Source: Sphaerimonospora mesophila NBRC 14179 = JCM 3151 (GTDB taxonomy: Bacteria; Actinomycetota; Actinomycetes; Streptosporangiales; Streptosporangiaceae). Taken from it: a DNA stretch of 64,000 nt. The notes beneath the pieces were generated by a model that saw only the letters and a list, made by a program, of their open reading frames with translations, was not told where the DNA came from and ran no database searches. Both the position numbers and the translations under genes were made by a program. The DNA lies in NCBI GenBank assembly GCA_001552515.1, contig BCRI01000016.1, forward strand, positions 1 to 64,000, read 5' to 3'. This document shows positions 52,459 through 60,760 of this stretch, one piece after another (position 1 is the stretch's first letter; each line of letters opens with the position of its first letter).

Positions 52459-53541
52459 TCACGCCACGGGGGCTCTGGTGATCGCGACGGCGACGCCGTA
52501 CGCGAGGCCCATGATGGTCAGCTCGAACGCCGCCCAGCCCGCGAACGCGGTGACCGAGCCGCGCCCGATCGCCGGCATGAGACGCCACCGGATGTTCGCC
52601 CCGAGCAGTGCGATCACCCCGGTGAGGACGGTCTTGGCCACGATCAGCCAGCCGTACCGGCTGGTCAGCAGTGACCCCGGGAAGCTCTCTCCGGGCGTCA
52701 GCAGCAGCTCCACCACCCCGTTGAAGATCCCGGACAGACCGACGATGACGAGCGCATAGGTGGCGAGCCGGGAGAATCGCGGCAGCGTGGCCGCGAGGAG
52801 CTCGCGCCTGCGGGCCAGCAGCACGGCGAGCGCGACCAGGCCGCCCGTCCAGGACGCCGCCCCGATGACGTGCAGTTCCATGGAGACCATGCTGAGGTCG
52901 TGCCAGTACCAGTTCGAGGCGTGACCGGTGACCGGGAGCGGCAGCAGCCCGAACCCGGCGATCAGCACCCGCAGCTCGGCCGGGACCTTCTCCCCGAACC
53001 GTACGGCGAGCATGCCCACGGCGGCGCTGAGCAGGGCGCAGGACGCGCTGACGATCAGGCCTCGACCGGCGGGGATGCGGGCGACGTAGGTCGCGATGTC
53101 GGGCGTCTGGCCGGGGGTCAGCTCGGCGGCGCTCAGCACGGTGGACACCAGCGCGGCGGCGCACCAGACGAGCGAGGCGAGCACGGCCCAGTGGCGGGCG
53201 CGCGTGGCCACCGGTTCCGTGCGTGCGGGGTCGCCGAAGCCGAGCAGCTTGGGCAGGAGGCTGAGGCCGAGGGCCGCCGTCGCGGCCAGGTCGAGGATCA
53301 GCCGGGTGATCGGCAGGCCGTAATCGACGGCCAGGCTCGGCATGGGGATGCCGACGGCACGTCCCGGCAGCGTCGCCCACGTGGCGACCACGGCCGCGAG
53401 CAGGCCGCCCGTGACGAGTCCGGCGATGGGGAGCCGCGGCCGGTCGGCCGGTCGCCTGCCGTCCGATGGCCTGCCATCCGGCGGAGTGCCGTCCGGTGGT
53501 GTGGGATCCGGGGGCGTGGGCCGTACCGTCGTCTCGGTCAT
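52459..53541 (-). CDS. copD: CopD-domain copper-resistance membrane protein
   Basis: A 360-residue protein with about eight membrane helices after a Pro/Asp-rich N-terminus. The CopD landmark GHASNWYWHDLSMVSMELHV, with its histidines in a membrane helix, is followed by VIGAASWTGGLVALAVLL. It works with CopC in moving copper across the membrane. Its ATG (53541) overlaps the copC stop as ATGA, so the pair is coupled. A longer frame from 53628 is rejected for this reason. Confidence 0.87.
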   Translation of the reverse strand: MTETTVRPTPPDPTPPDGTPPDGRPSDGRRPADRPRLPIAGLVTGGLLAAVVATWATLPGRAVGIPMPSLAVDYGLPITRLILDLAATAALGLSLLPKLLGFGDPARTEPVATRARHWAVLASLVWCAAALVSTVLSAAELTPGQTPDIATYVARIPAGRGLIVSASCALLSAAVGMLAVRFGEKVPAELRVLIAGFGLLPLPVTGHASNWYWHDLSMVSMELHVIGAASWTGGLVALAVLLARRRELLAATLPRFSRLATYALVIVGLSGIFNGVVELLLTPGESFPGSLLTSRYGWLIVAKTVLTGVIALLGANIRWRLMPAIGRGSVTAFAGWAAFELTIMGLAYGVAVAITRAPVA

Positions 53542-54104
53542 GCCGCGCTCCGCTGCCGGCGGTCGTGCCGTACCAGCACGAGGGTGCACAGCACGAGCAG
53601 TGCGGCGGTCGCGACCAGCAGCACCCATACCCAGGTCCCGCTGCCGCCGGTCGAGACGGGAGCGGACGGGAGGGCCTCGTTCGCCGGCGGCGTCGGCGAG
53701 GGCGGAGCCGCCGTCGAGCCGTCGCCGGTCACGGTGACGTTGACGGTGCCGGTGACGGGATGCCCGTCGTTCGACACGATGCGGTAGCCGATGGAGTAGG
53801 CGCCCGGCGGCGCGGGGGACCGTACGCCGATGAAGACGGTGGTGCCCTGCACGCCCACTTCACCCTGTTCGTAGCGGGCGCCGTCCGGGCCGGTGACGGC
53901 GATCCTGGCGAAGTCGGGCCGCACGGGCTGATCGAAGGTGAACGTCACCCGGCCGGGCATCGCCGCGAGCGTCGCGCCGTCCTTGGGATCGCTGCCGGTC
54001 AGCACGTTGTGCGCTCGCACGGGTGCCACCAGCAGCAACAGGGCCGCGCACGCCGCCAGTGGGACCACCAGTGCGCGTACCGCCGCTCGCCTGATTCGGA
54101 ACAC
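53538..54104 (-). CDS. copC: CopC copper-binding protein, membrane-tethered
   Basis: A 188-residue protein. GTG 54104 (GGAGG eight bases upstream) starts a signal peptide that ends VAPVRA before HNVLTGSDPKDG, so the mature protein begins with His32, the key Cu(II) ligand of CopC. The other ligands are Asp113 and His115 in SNDGHPVTG. A C-terminal helix (VWVLLVATAALLVLCTLVLV) tethers it to the membrane. It is coupled to copD by overlap. A longer frame opens at 54203 but lacks a better ribosome-binding site. Confidence 0.9.
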   Translation of the reverse strand: MFRIRRAAVRALVVPLAACAALLLLVAPVRAHNVLTGSDPKDGATLAAMPGRVTFTFDQPVRPDFARIAVTGPDGARYEQGEVGVQGTTVFIGVRSPAPPGAYSIGYRIVSNDGHPVTGTVNVTVTGDGSTAAPPSPTPPANEALPSAPVSTGGSGTWVWVLLVATAALLVLCTLVLVRHDRRQRSAA

Positions 54105-54191
54105 CTGCCTTGCCTCCCATTGGGCGGGGTCTTGCCAAGCCATGGTCCCATTGATCACGACCGGTCGGACACCCCCGGAGGGGGGACGGCA

Positions 54192-54312
54192 CTGCAAGAT
54201 CACGAACCGTGTTCGCCCAAGTCAATGCGGGAGCGTGCGAGATTCTGCAAGATCACCGAGGGGGTCCGCCGATGTCATGGGGGTGACGTGCGAGAAACCG
54301 CAAGATCGCGGG
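54192..54312. repeat. second cluster of TGCAAGATCA repeat units
   Basis: Three plus-strand copies: CTGCAAGATCAC at 54192-54203, GTGCGAGATTCTGCAAGATC at 54235-54254 (extending to ACCG), and GTGCGAGAAACCGCAAGATC at 54288-54307 (extending to GCGGG). They match the units at 30.97-31.16 kb and lie between copC and the chitinase terminators. No gene is seen in 54105-54488. Confidence 0.8.
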
Positions 54313-54320
54313 GAAAGAGG

Positions 54321-54407
54321 GGCGCCCGGCGGTCCGCTTGCGGGACCGCCGGGCGCCGGGTTGGGCTCCGGACCGCGAGAGTGTCACCGGTCTCTCACGG
54401 TCCGGAG
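54321..54407. terminator. two strong hairpins downstream of the chitinase gene
   Basis: GGCGCCCGGCGGTCC (54321-54335) pairs perfectly with GGACCGCCGGGCGCC (54343-54357). CTCCGGACCG (54366-54375) pairs with CGGTCCGGAG (54398-54407), with an inner GAGA/TCTC extension. They lie about 80-170 bases after the end of the chitinase gene and probably terminate it. Confidence 0.75.
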
Positions 54408-54488
54408 GCTTGTCGGACCGGGCGGCTGGGGGGTCTTACGCGCCGCCCGGTCACGTCTCAGGTCACGACCTGGGGCCGGTGCCCCGGG

Positions 54489-57086
54489 TCACAACTTCTT
54501 CCACAGCGCCGGCACGTTCGGCGGCTCCCAACCGGTGAGGGCCGTGTGCGGCTGGAGGCACTCGTAGTTCGAGCCGCCGTAGCTCACCTTCGCCCCCGAG
54601 GTGTAGCTCGTGCCGGCCGTCCAGGCGGGGTAGTCGCCGGGCACGCTCGGGCTCGGGCTCGGTGAAGGGCTGGGCGACGGGCTCGGGCTGGGCGAAGGAC
54701 TGGGTGAGGGGCTGGGCGAGGGGCTCGGGCTGGGCGAGGGGCTCGGGCTGGGCGAGGGGTTGTCGTTCCCACAGGTGCCCCTGTCCTCCCAGACCCCCGC
54801 GCTGCCCGGGGTCTCACCCTGGGTCCACCACCTGGCCCGCCAGGTGCGACCGTTGTGGGAGACCAGGTCGCCGCCCGTGTAGACGGTCGTGGACGACCAC
54901 GGGGGAGCGGCGCAGGGGGTCCCGGTGGGCGACGGGGAGGGGTCGGGCGAGCCCGTCGGAGACGGGGACGGCGAGGCCTCGACACCGCCGCGGGCGAGGT
55001 CCTGCAGGATGCCGTACGAGTTGCCGCCGAAGGAGACGGTCCAGTTGGACGGGGTCGAGATCGGCAGCTGGTACACGAAGGAGAGGTCCAGCGACGCGCC
55101 CGGAGCGAGCGACTGGTAGCCCGGGATCTTGAACGACACCCGGTTGTAGTCGCCCTTCAGGCCACCGATGTTGTTCGGGGCGTTGTGGTCCTTGCGGATC
55201 ACCGTCAGCCCGAAGCCGGACTGGTCGGAGGCGGTGCCCGGAGCCGAGCTCGCGTAGTCGAACTGGAACTCCGTGCCGCCCGGCAGGGTCATCGGCGAGT
55301 TGTTGGTGATGTGGATCTTCGGGTTGATCGGGTAGTTGTTGTCGCCGAGCGCGAAGCCCCGGAACTCGACCGAGATGTCCAGCTTCTGTGCCGGGATCGG
55401 GGTCGTCGCGCGCACGTTCTTGTACGGCGAGGCCGACTTGAACTTGTCGTACATGAGCGTGGTCAGCGTCGTCCCGGGCTCGTACTGCCCCTTGGCGGCG
55501 TTCCAGCCGTAGTCGCCGGCGAGCTCCCAGATCATCGTGCCGCCGATGCCCTTGGCGATCACGTAGTCGGCCTTGGCCGCCACCGACTGCTCGTCCTCGG
55601 TGGACAGGAACACCTTCTTGGTGGAGTTCCACAGCCACGGGGTGGTCAACGTGGAGTCGTAGTGGCGGGTGTAGGTGCCGGTCAGCGACGTGTCCTCGAT
55701 GCCGTACGACCCCAGGTAGTCGCCGAGGACGCCCTTCTCCAGGTTCTTGGCGTGCCACATCGGGTTGGAGCCCGCCGGGGACTCCTTGCCGTTCGTGTCG
55801 AGGTCGTGCCACAGGTTGTCGATGCCGACGGCGCCGTCGCCGCAGGTCGTCAGGCCGGAGCCGGCCGGGCAGGTGGTGGCCGGAGCCGTGCCCCACATGC
55901 CGTTGGTGCCGCCCTGGACGTTCTTGAACCCGCGGGTGTAGTAGGGCAGGCCGATGTTGATGCGGCCCGGCTGCATCGCGCCGCGGAAGTAGTGGTAGGC
56001 CCAGTCGGTGTTGAGGTAGCCGATGCCGCCGTACTGCCCGGCCCCGTAGACGTTGGCCGCGGCGAGCTCGGCGTCCTTGCCGTCGTCGTAGAGGTAGGAG
56101 TTGGGGCCGACGTACTTGTTCCAGGCCCCGTGCAGGTCGTACGACATGACGTTGAGGTAGTCGAGGTACTGCGTGACCTGGTTGGTCTCCATGCCGCGCA
56201 GCAGCCAGCCGGAGGCGGGCGCGGCGACCGTGAGCATGTAGTACCTGCCGTCGGCGGCCGAGGCGCGGTCCAGCTTCTCGCGCAGCGTCTTCATCAGCGC
56301 GACGTAGTTCTTCATCAGCGTGCCGCGCTTGCTGTTGGCGATCGGCCAGTCGAGCGGGTTGCCCGCGTCGTTGTTCGACGTCGGGTACTCGTAGTCGATG
56401 TCGACGCCGTTGAAGCCGTACGTCCGCAGGAACGACACGACGGAGTCGGCGAACGTGTCGATGCCCGCCTGGCTCGACGTCATCGTGTAGAAGCCGCCGC
56501 TGGCCTGCCGGTTGCCGGAGTCGTCGAAGTAGCCGCCGGTCTCCGCCCAGCCGCCGACGCTGACGAGCGTCTTGGTGTTCGGGTACTGCTTCTTGAACTT
56601 GTTGAGCAGGTTGAAGTGGCCCTTGTAGGAGTAGGCCGGATCCATCTCGGCGCCGGCGACGCCCGGCCAGGTCATGCCGATGGCGGGGTTGCCCGGCCGG
56701 TCCGACCCGACGGAGATCTTGTTGTCCGCCCCCACGTGGGCGAACGCGTAGTTGATGTGGGTGACCTTGCCCCAGGGGATGTCGCTCGCCAGATAGCGGG
56801 TCTGCCCGTTGGTGCCGTCGCGCCAGCTGGAGAAGTAGCCGATGATGCGGCGCGGGTGGTCCGCGCCCATCTTCTCCCGTCCCTCCTCGTCATAGGTGAG
56901 GCAGTACGGAACGTCCACGCCGGGAGTCCGGTAGAGTCCGTCGGGCCGGCAGGCCTCGTTGTCCACCGCCGCGGCGGCGCCGCCGGCGCCGCTGACCGCG
57001 GCGAAGCCGGCGGCCAGTCCCGTGAGCAGGGCGACTAAGGCCGCGCCCGACGCCGCGCGCAGACGCACGGCATTACCCTTCAGCAC
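54489..57086 (-). CDS. secreted GH18 chitinase with two chitin-binding modules
   Basis: An 865-residue extracellular chitinase. After a signal peptide ending near GGAAAAVDNEA comes a GH18 barrel with the active site GVDIDYEYP (Asp229, Asp231, Glu233). A beta domain (about 570-720, KLDISVEFRGFALGDNNYPI) follows, then a CBM5/12 module (CAAPPWSSTTVYTGGDLVSH), a long Ser-Pro linker and a second CBM5/12 (YPAWTAGTSYTSGAKVSYGG). The first GTG with GGAGGTGA upstream (57086) is the likely start. A GAAAGTTTCGG site is 340 bases upstream. Confidence 0.95.
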   Translation of the reverse strand: MLKGNAVRLRAASGAALVALLTGLAAGFAAVSGAGGAAAAVDNEACRPDGLYRTPGVDVPYCLTYDEEGREKMGADHPRRIIGYFSSWRDGTNGQTRYLASDIPWGKVTHINYAFAHVGADNKISVGSDRPGNPAIGMTWPGVAGAEMDPAYSYKGHFNLLNKFKKQYPNTKTLVSVGGWAETGGYFDDSGNRQASGGFYTMTSSQAGIDTFADSVVSFLRTYGFNGVDIDYEYPTSNNDAGNPLDWPIANSKRGTLMKNYVALMKTLREKLDRASAADGRYYMLTVAAPASGWLLRGMETNQVTQYLDYLNVMSYDLHGAWNKYVGPNSYLYDDGKDAELAAANVYGAGQYGGIGYLNTDWAYHYFRGAMQPGRINIGLPYYTRGFKNVQGGTNGMWGTAPATTCPAGSGLTTCGDGAVGIDNLWHDLDTNGKESPAGSNPMWHAKNLEKGVLGDYLGSYGIEDTSLTGTYTRHYDSTLTTPWLWNSTKKVFLSTEDEQSVAAKADYVIAKGIGGTMIWELAGDYGWNAAKGQYEPGTTLTTLMYDKFKSASPYKNVRATTPIPAQKLDISVEFRGFALGDNNYPINPKIHITNNSPMTLPGGTEFQFDYASSAPGTASDQSGFGLTVIRKDHNAPNNIGGLKGDYNRVSFKIPGYQSLAPGASLDLSFVYQLPISTPSNWTVSFGGNSYGILQDLARGGVEASPSPSPTGSPDPSPSPTGTPCAAPPWSSTTVYTGGDLVSHNGRTWRARWWTQGETPGSAGVWEDRGTCGNDNPSPSPSPSPSPSPSPSPSPSPSPSPSPSPSPSPSPSPSVPGDYPAWTAGTSYTSGAKVSYGGSNYECLQPHTALTGWEPPNVPALWKKL

Positions 57087-57457
57087 CAGGGTCACCTCCA
57101 TAGGCGAAGTGCCAAGTCGTTCACACACCCCGGCCGCCAGGGGTTGATCCGGAAACTAATCCCGCCCGAGCAGGGCCGTCAATGGGTTCTATTAATAAAG
57201 TTTCCTGTTAATACCCTCTTAAGCCCCGCCTGACCCTGCTCTCAGGCTCGTCGGCCGAAAGTGAGGGGAGTGTGACGATGAGCGATCGCGCCGGCGGCGT
57301 CGGTGTCACTGCCGGGACGGTACGGGGTTTTCGGTCGGGCGCTAACCCGGCGGGCTCCGGCGAGACGGGCGATCCGGCGTACGGCCGTCGCCGGGGATCC
57401 TCCGGTCGTGAACGCGTGATCGCGGTTTTGAAAGTTTCGGGGTGGGACGGGAGATTT
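57087..57457. other. upstream region of the chitinase gene
   Basis: The first 140 bases are AT-rich (around 57188-57226) and probably hold the chitinase promoter; ATAAAGTTTCCTG occurs there. TTGAAAGTTTCGG at 57428-57440 matches the operator core at 60576 in 11 of 13 bases. An open frame on the plus strand starts at 57278 with a good ribosome-binding site but runs antisense through the next gene and is not supported. Confidence 0.45.
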
Positions 57458-59494
57458 TCAGGCGAGCAGCCAGCCGTAGAACCAGGCGAGGCACGCCAGT
57501 CCGGCCATGACCGGGATGATCCGTACGGCTCGGGCATTCAGCCGGAAGGCCTCGATGCCGGACAGCACGGTGGCCACGACGACGAGCAGGCCGCACCACG
57601 CGACCACCGGCGGCACTCCGACGGCGAGCATGGCCGAGTCGGTGAGGCCGGCCAGGCTGAGCGCGGACAGCCCGGCGAACGCCACCCCGGCCAGCCCGGC
57701 GAGCACCGACAGCACGGGCGGCGTGCCGCCGCGCCGACGGCCCGCGCCGACGGCCCGCCGGGCCAGGGACACCAGTCCGGTGAGCAACTGCACGATCGCC
57801 ACGAGCGCGAACGCGGCCCCCGGCGCGAGCAGCGCCGGCGTGACGCTCGCCCGGTAGGCCGCCGGGGTCAGCAGCACGTCTCCCGGCCGCACCAGGGCAT
57901 GGGGCGCCCGTCCCGGATCGCAGGGCGCCGCGCCGGCGGACTCGGGGGCGTCGAAGAACGCGGTGATCGTACGGCGTCCGCAGTCGCCGGACAGGAACAC
58001 GGCGTGGCCGACCCCGGCGAACTCCGTGAGGCGGCCCTCGGGCAGCGTGTCGACGGCCCGGCGGGTGGACCCGGTGGACGTGGTGGGGTCGAGCCGCCCG
58101 CGCAGGACGAGGGTCGGCGCGGGGAGCGTGCTCGCGTCCGGCGCCGCCCAGTCGGCCCGGGAGGGGGGCAGCCGCCAGGCCCCGCAGACGGCGGCGTCGG
58201 CGACGACGGTGGCCAGCCGGGGACCTGCGGCGCCTGCGGCGGCGTCGGACGGCGCCTCGTCCTGGCACTGGACCGCGTAGTAGAGCCCCCAATCACGGCC
58301 GGTCAGCCTCTCGCCCATCCGGTCCATCAGCGGCTGGAGCAGCCCGGTGCGGCCGTCCGCCAGGCCGTCGATCAGCGCGGGGACGATCGGGACGAGATCG
58401 CCGTCCTGCAGTGCCTCCGCGACCAGCGTCGCCATGTCGTCGCCGGACAGCCGTAAGGAGACACGCTCGCGGGTGACCGGGTCACGGGTGTCGAAGACGG
58501 CCGGGGCGGCGTTCAGCCGGGCCACCATCGCGTCGAAGCGTTCGGTGCCGCCCAGCTCGGCGATGGCCGCCGTCAGGTCGGCGGCGGCCTCGTCGTACCG
58601 GTTCGCCTCGGCCGGCAGGAAGGAGTCGAGCACCACCGCCCGGGTGCCTTCGGGGTCGAGCGCGGCCGCCCGGAGCATCGGACGGGTGGAGTAGCCGACG
58701 CCGAACAGGTTCCACCGCTGGTAGCCCAGCGCCCGGCGCAGGTCCACGACATCGGCGGCGATCTCGGCGCCGCGGTAGCCGCGCAGGTCGACCCCCTCGC
58801 GCTGGAGCCGGCCCATGCAGGCGTCCGCGTCCGCGACGATCCCGTGGAGGGTCTGCGCCACGCCGTTCTCACCGGCTTCGCGCGTGTCCTCGGGCGCCGC
58901 CAGCGCGGCCAGGACGCCCCGGCCGAGCCGCGGACAGCGCAGCCTCGGCTCGGAGTGACGGCCGCCGCGCTGCTCGATCACCACCACGTCGCGGCCGGGG
59001 AACATGTCGGAGAGGAGGCCGGTGAGCAGGAACGACGGGGAGCCGGGGCCGCCTCCGGTGAAGACGACGGGGATCCCCGCGTCGCCGGTGGAGGTGGTCG
59101 CGGGCCGGCGGACGGCGAAGCCCACCTTGATCGTCCTGCTGTTCGGCACGTCACGCCGCTCGGGGACGAGGAGGAATCCGCAGCTCGTGCCCGGCGGCAT
59201 CGCGACCGGGCAGGGCCGCTCCTCGGTCGTGGCCGGTGTGTCGGCGGCCCGTGCCTCGGTGACCCGTATGTCGGTGGCCCGTATGTCGGTGGCGCGTGCG
59301 TCGACGGCCCGTCTGCCGACGGCCTGTGTTTCGTAGGCCCCTGTTTCGTAGGCCTGCGTTTCGATGGCCTGCACGTCGGTCGCCTCTGCGTCGACGGCCC
59401 GGGCCGACGCGGAGACACCGAGGAAGGTCAGTACGAAGGCCGTCACCAGGGTCGTCACCGAGGCCGTGACGGCCGCCCCATGCCAACTCCGCAA
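57458..59494 (-). CDS. S33-like alpha/beta hydrolase with altered nucleophile motif, membrane-anchored
   Basis: A 678-residue protein. A signal peptide precedes 11 imperfect pentapeptide repeats (34-88). The alpha/beta core resembles tripeptidyl-aminopeptidases: VVFTGGGPGSPSFLL, VVIEQRGGRHSEPRL, LRGRLDPTTS and GVGHAVFLSGDCG. The nucleophile elbow, usually GVSYGTR, reads GVGYSTR, so the serine position holds glycine. The last 130 residues are membrane helices. The gene starts at TTG 59494 with AGGA seven bases upstream. Confidence 0.8.
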   Translation of the reverse strand: MRSWHGAAVTASVTTLVTAFVLTFLGVSASARAVDAEATDVQAIETQAYETGAYETQAVGRRAVDARATDIRATDIRVTEARAADTPATTEERPCPVAMPPGTSCGFLLVPERRDVPNSRTIKVGFAVRRPATTSTGDAGIPVVFTGGGPGSPSFLLTGLLSDMFPGRDVVVIEQRGGRHSEPRLRCPRLGRGVLAALAAPEDTREAGENGVAQTLHGIVADADACMGRLQREGVDLRGYRGAEIAADVVDLRRALGYQRWNLFGVGYSTRPMLRAAALDPEGTRAVVLDSFLPAEANRYDEAAADLTAAIAELGGTERFDAMVARLNAAPAVFDTRDPVTRERVSLRLSGDDMATLVAEALQDGDLVPIVPALIDGLADGRTGLLQPLMDRMGERLTGRDWGLYYAVQCQDEAPSDAAAGAAGPRLATVVADAAVCGAWRLPPSRADWAAPDASTLPAPTLVLRGRLDPTTSTGSTRRAVDTLPEGRLTEFAGVGHAVFLSGDCGRRTITAFFDAPESAGAAPCDPGRAPHALVRPGDVLLTPAAYRASVTPALLAPGAAFALVAIVQLLTGLVSLARRAVGAGRRRGGTPPVLSVLAGLAGVAFAGLSALSLAGLTDSAMLAVGVPPVVAWCGLLVVVATVLSGIEAFRLNARAVRIIPVMAGLACLAWFYGWLLA
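59231..59395. repeat. 15-bp coding tandem repeat (11 pentapeptides)
   Basis: The minus-strand protein reads VDAEA TDVQA IETQA YETGA YETQA and so on for 11 units, of the form x-D/E-x-x-A. The DNA repeats with a 15-base period. It follows the signal peptide of the hydrolase gene and would be exposed outside the cell. Confidence 0.8.
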
Positions 59495-59549
59495 CCGTCA
59501 GTCCTGTCCCGCGAACCCGGCGATATCCGCAGAAACCTTAGCGCGAATA

Positions 59550-60560
59550 TCAACGAGGCCGTGCGGTGCTCTCGCGGATCACCAGATCGGTGGCGAGCTC
59601 GACCCGGCGTGCCTCCGCGCCCTCACCACGGCCCATGGCCAGCACCATGCGGGCGGCGAGGGCCGCCATCTCCTGGAGCGGCTGCCGCACGGTGGTGAGC
59701 GGCGGCCAGGCCGAGCTCGACAGCGGGAGGTCGTCGAAGCCGACCACGCTGAGGTCCTCGGGCACCCGCAGGCCGCGCTGGCGCGCCGCCTCGAACACGC
59801 CGAACGCCTGCATGTCGCTGCCCGCGAAGATCGCCGTGGGCGGCTCGTCGAGCGAGAGCAGCGCGTGCCCGTAGTCGTGACCCGAGTTGACCAGGAAGTC
59901 GCCGTGCTTGATCAGCTCGGGGTCGATGGCGACCCCGGCGGTCTCCAGGGCGGCCCGGTAGCCGTCGATCCTGGCCCGGCTGCACAGCATGTCGGGCGGC
60001 CCGCCGATCATGCCGATGCGGGTGTGGCCGAGATCGAGGAGGTGCCGGGTGGCGGCCAGGCCCCCGTGCCAGTTCGTCGCGCCCACCGAGGCGACCCCCG
60101 GCGGCGGCTCTCCCTCCGGGTCGACCACGACGAACGGGATCGATCTGGCGCTGAGCTGCCCCTGCTGCCGTACGGACAGCCGGGAGGTGACGATTATCAC
60201 CCCGTCGGTGCGCCGCGCCGCGATCCGCTCCAGCCAGTCGCGTCCCGGCCCGGCGTGGGTGTGCAGCACGGAGATCACGACGCTGGCCGCCGCCTCGTGC
60301 GCCGCGGACTCGGCTCCGCGTACGAGCTCCATCGCCCAGGGGCTCTCGATCTCCGAGAAGACCAGGTCGAGCAGCCCGACCGGACCGTCGCCCTGGCCGG
60401 TCCTGCGTTGGTAACCGTGCTTGTGGAGGAGCCGCTCGACCCGCTGGCGAGTCTCCGGGGCCACCTCGGGTCGGCCATTGATCACTTTGGACACCGTTGG
60501 GACGGAGACCCCCGCCTCCTCGGCGATCAGGGCGATCGTCACCCGCCTTTTCCCTGCCAT
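59550..60560 (-). CDS. LacI-family transcriptional regulator
   Basis: A 336-residue repressor. The N-terminal HTH reads VTIALIAEEAGVSVPTVSKV with hinge INGRPEVAPETRQRV. The periplasmic-binding-like domain includes GLLDLVFSEIESPWAMELVR, DGVIIVTSRL, GHTRIGMIGGP and SVVGFDDLPLS, which contact a sugar effector. It is divergent from the GH5 gene. A perfect palindrome, CCGAAAGTTTCGG, lies 16 bases upstream of its own ATG, so autoregulation plus control of GH5 is likely. Confidence 0.92.
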   Translation of the reverse strand: MAGKRRVTIALIAEEAGVSVPTVSKVINGRPEVAPETRQRVERLLHKHGYQRRTGQGDGPVGLLDLVFSEIESPWAMELVRGAESAAHEAAASVVISVLHTHAGPGRDWLERIAARRTDGVIIVTSRLSVRQQGQLSARSIPFVVVDPEGEPPPGVASVGATNWHGGLAATRHLLDLGHTRIGMIGGPPDMLCSRARIDGYRAALETAGVAIDPELIKHGDFLVNSGHDYGHALLSLDEPPTAIFAGSDMQAFGVFEAARQRGLRVPEDLSVVGFDDLPLSSSAWPPLTTVRQPLQEMAALAARMVLAMGRGEGAEARRVELATDLVIRESTARPR

Positions 60561-60575
60561 GGAAATACAGGATAA

Positions 60576-60690
60576 CCGAAAGTTTCGGGTCGGATTCGCC
60601 GGGGGTCTCCCTCGGTGCTCTTGACGCCCTATCGTGCTTCTCTTTATCCTCCGGGTCTCGAAACATTCGGATGCATACCGAAACTTTCAA
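60576..60690. promoter_or_regulatory. cluster of CGAAA-N-TTTCG operators
   Basis: CCGAAAGTTTCGG (60576-60588) is perfect; TCGAAACATTCGG (60658-60670) and CCGAAACTTTCAA (60678-60690) each match it at 11 of 13 positions allowing C/G at the centre. They lie in the divergent LacI/GH5 promoter region. The form is like the CGAA-N-TTCG sites of xylanolytic LacI regulators (BxlR type). Confidence 0.7.
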
Positions 60691-60760
60691 CCTGGTGGGG
60701 GCCCGGATCGTCCGCGGGGACCCGTACCCCGGCGACGGTTTCGGCGACGAAGGAGTTCTG

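Noticed and set aside
54650-54760. Strong short tandem repeat that could look like a CRISPR or microsatellite
   Set aside because: It encodes the Ser-Pro linker between chitin-binding modules of the chitinase.
54855-57038. Long plus-strand frame opposite the chitinase gene
   Set aside because: Val/Gly/Arg-rich shadow with no recognisable domain; the minus strand encodes a complete GH18 enzyme.
57278-57457. Plus-strand ATG with a good ribosome-binding site (GAGGGGAG)
   Set aside because: The frame continues antisense through the whole hydrolase gene and has no domain-like sequence; the upstream part is probably just regulatory DNA.
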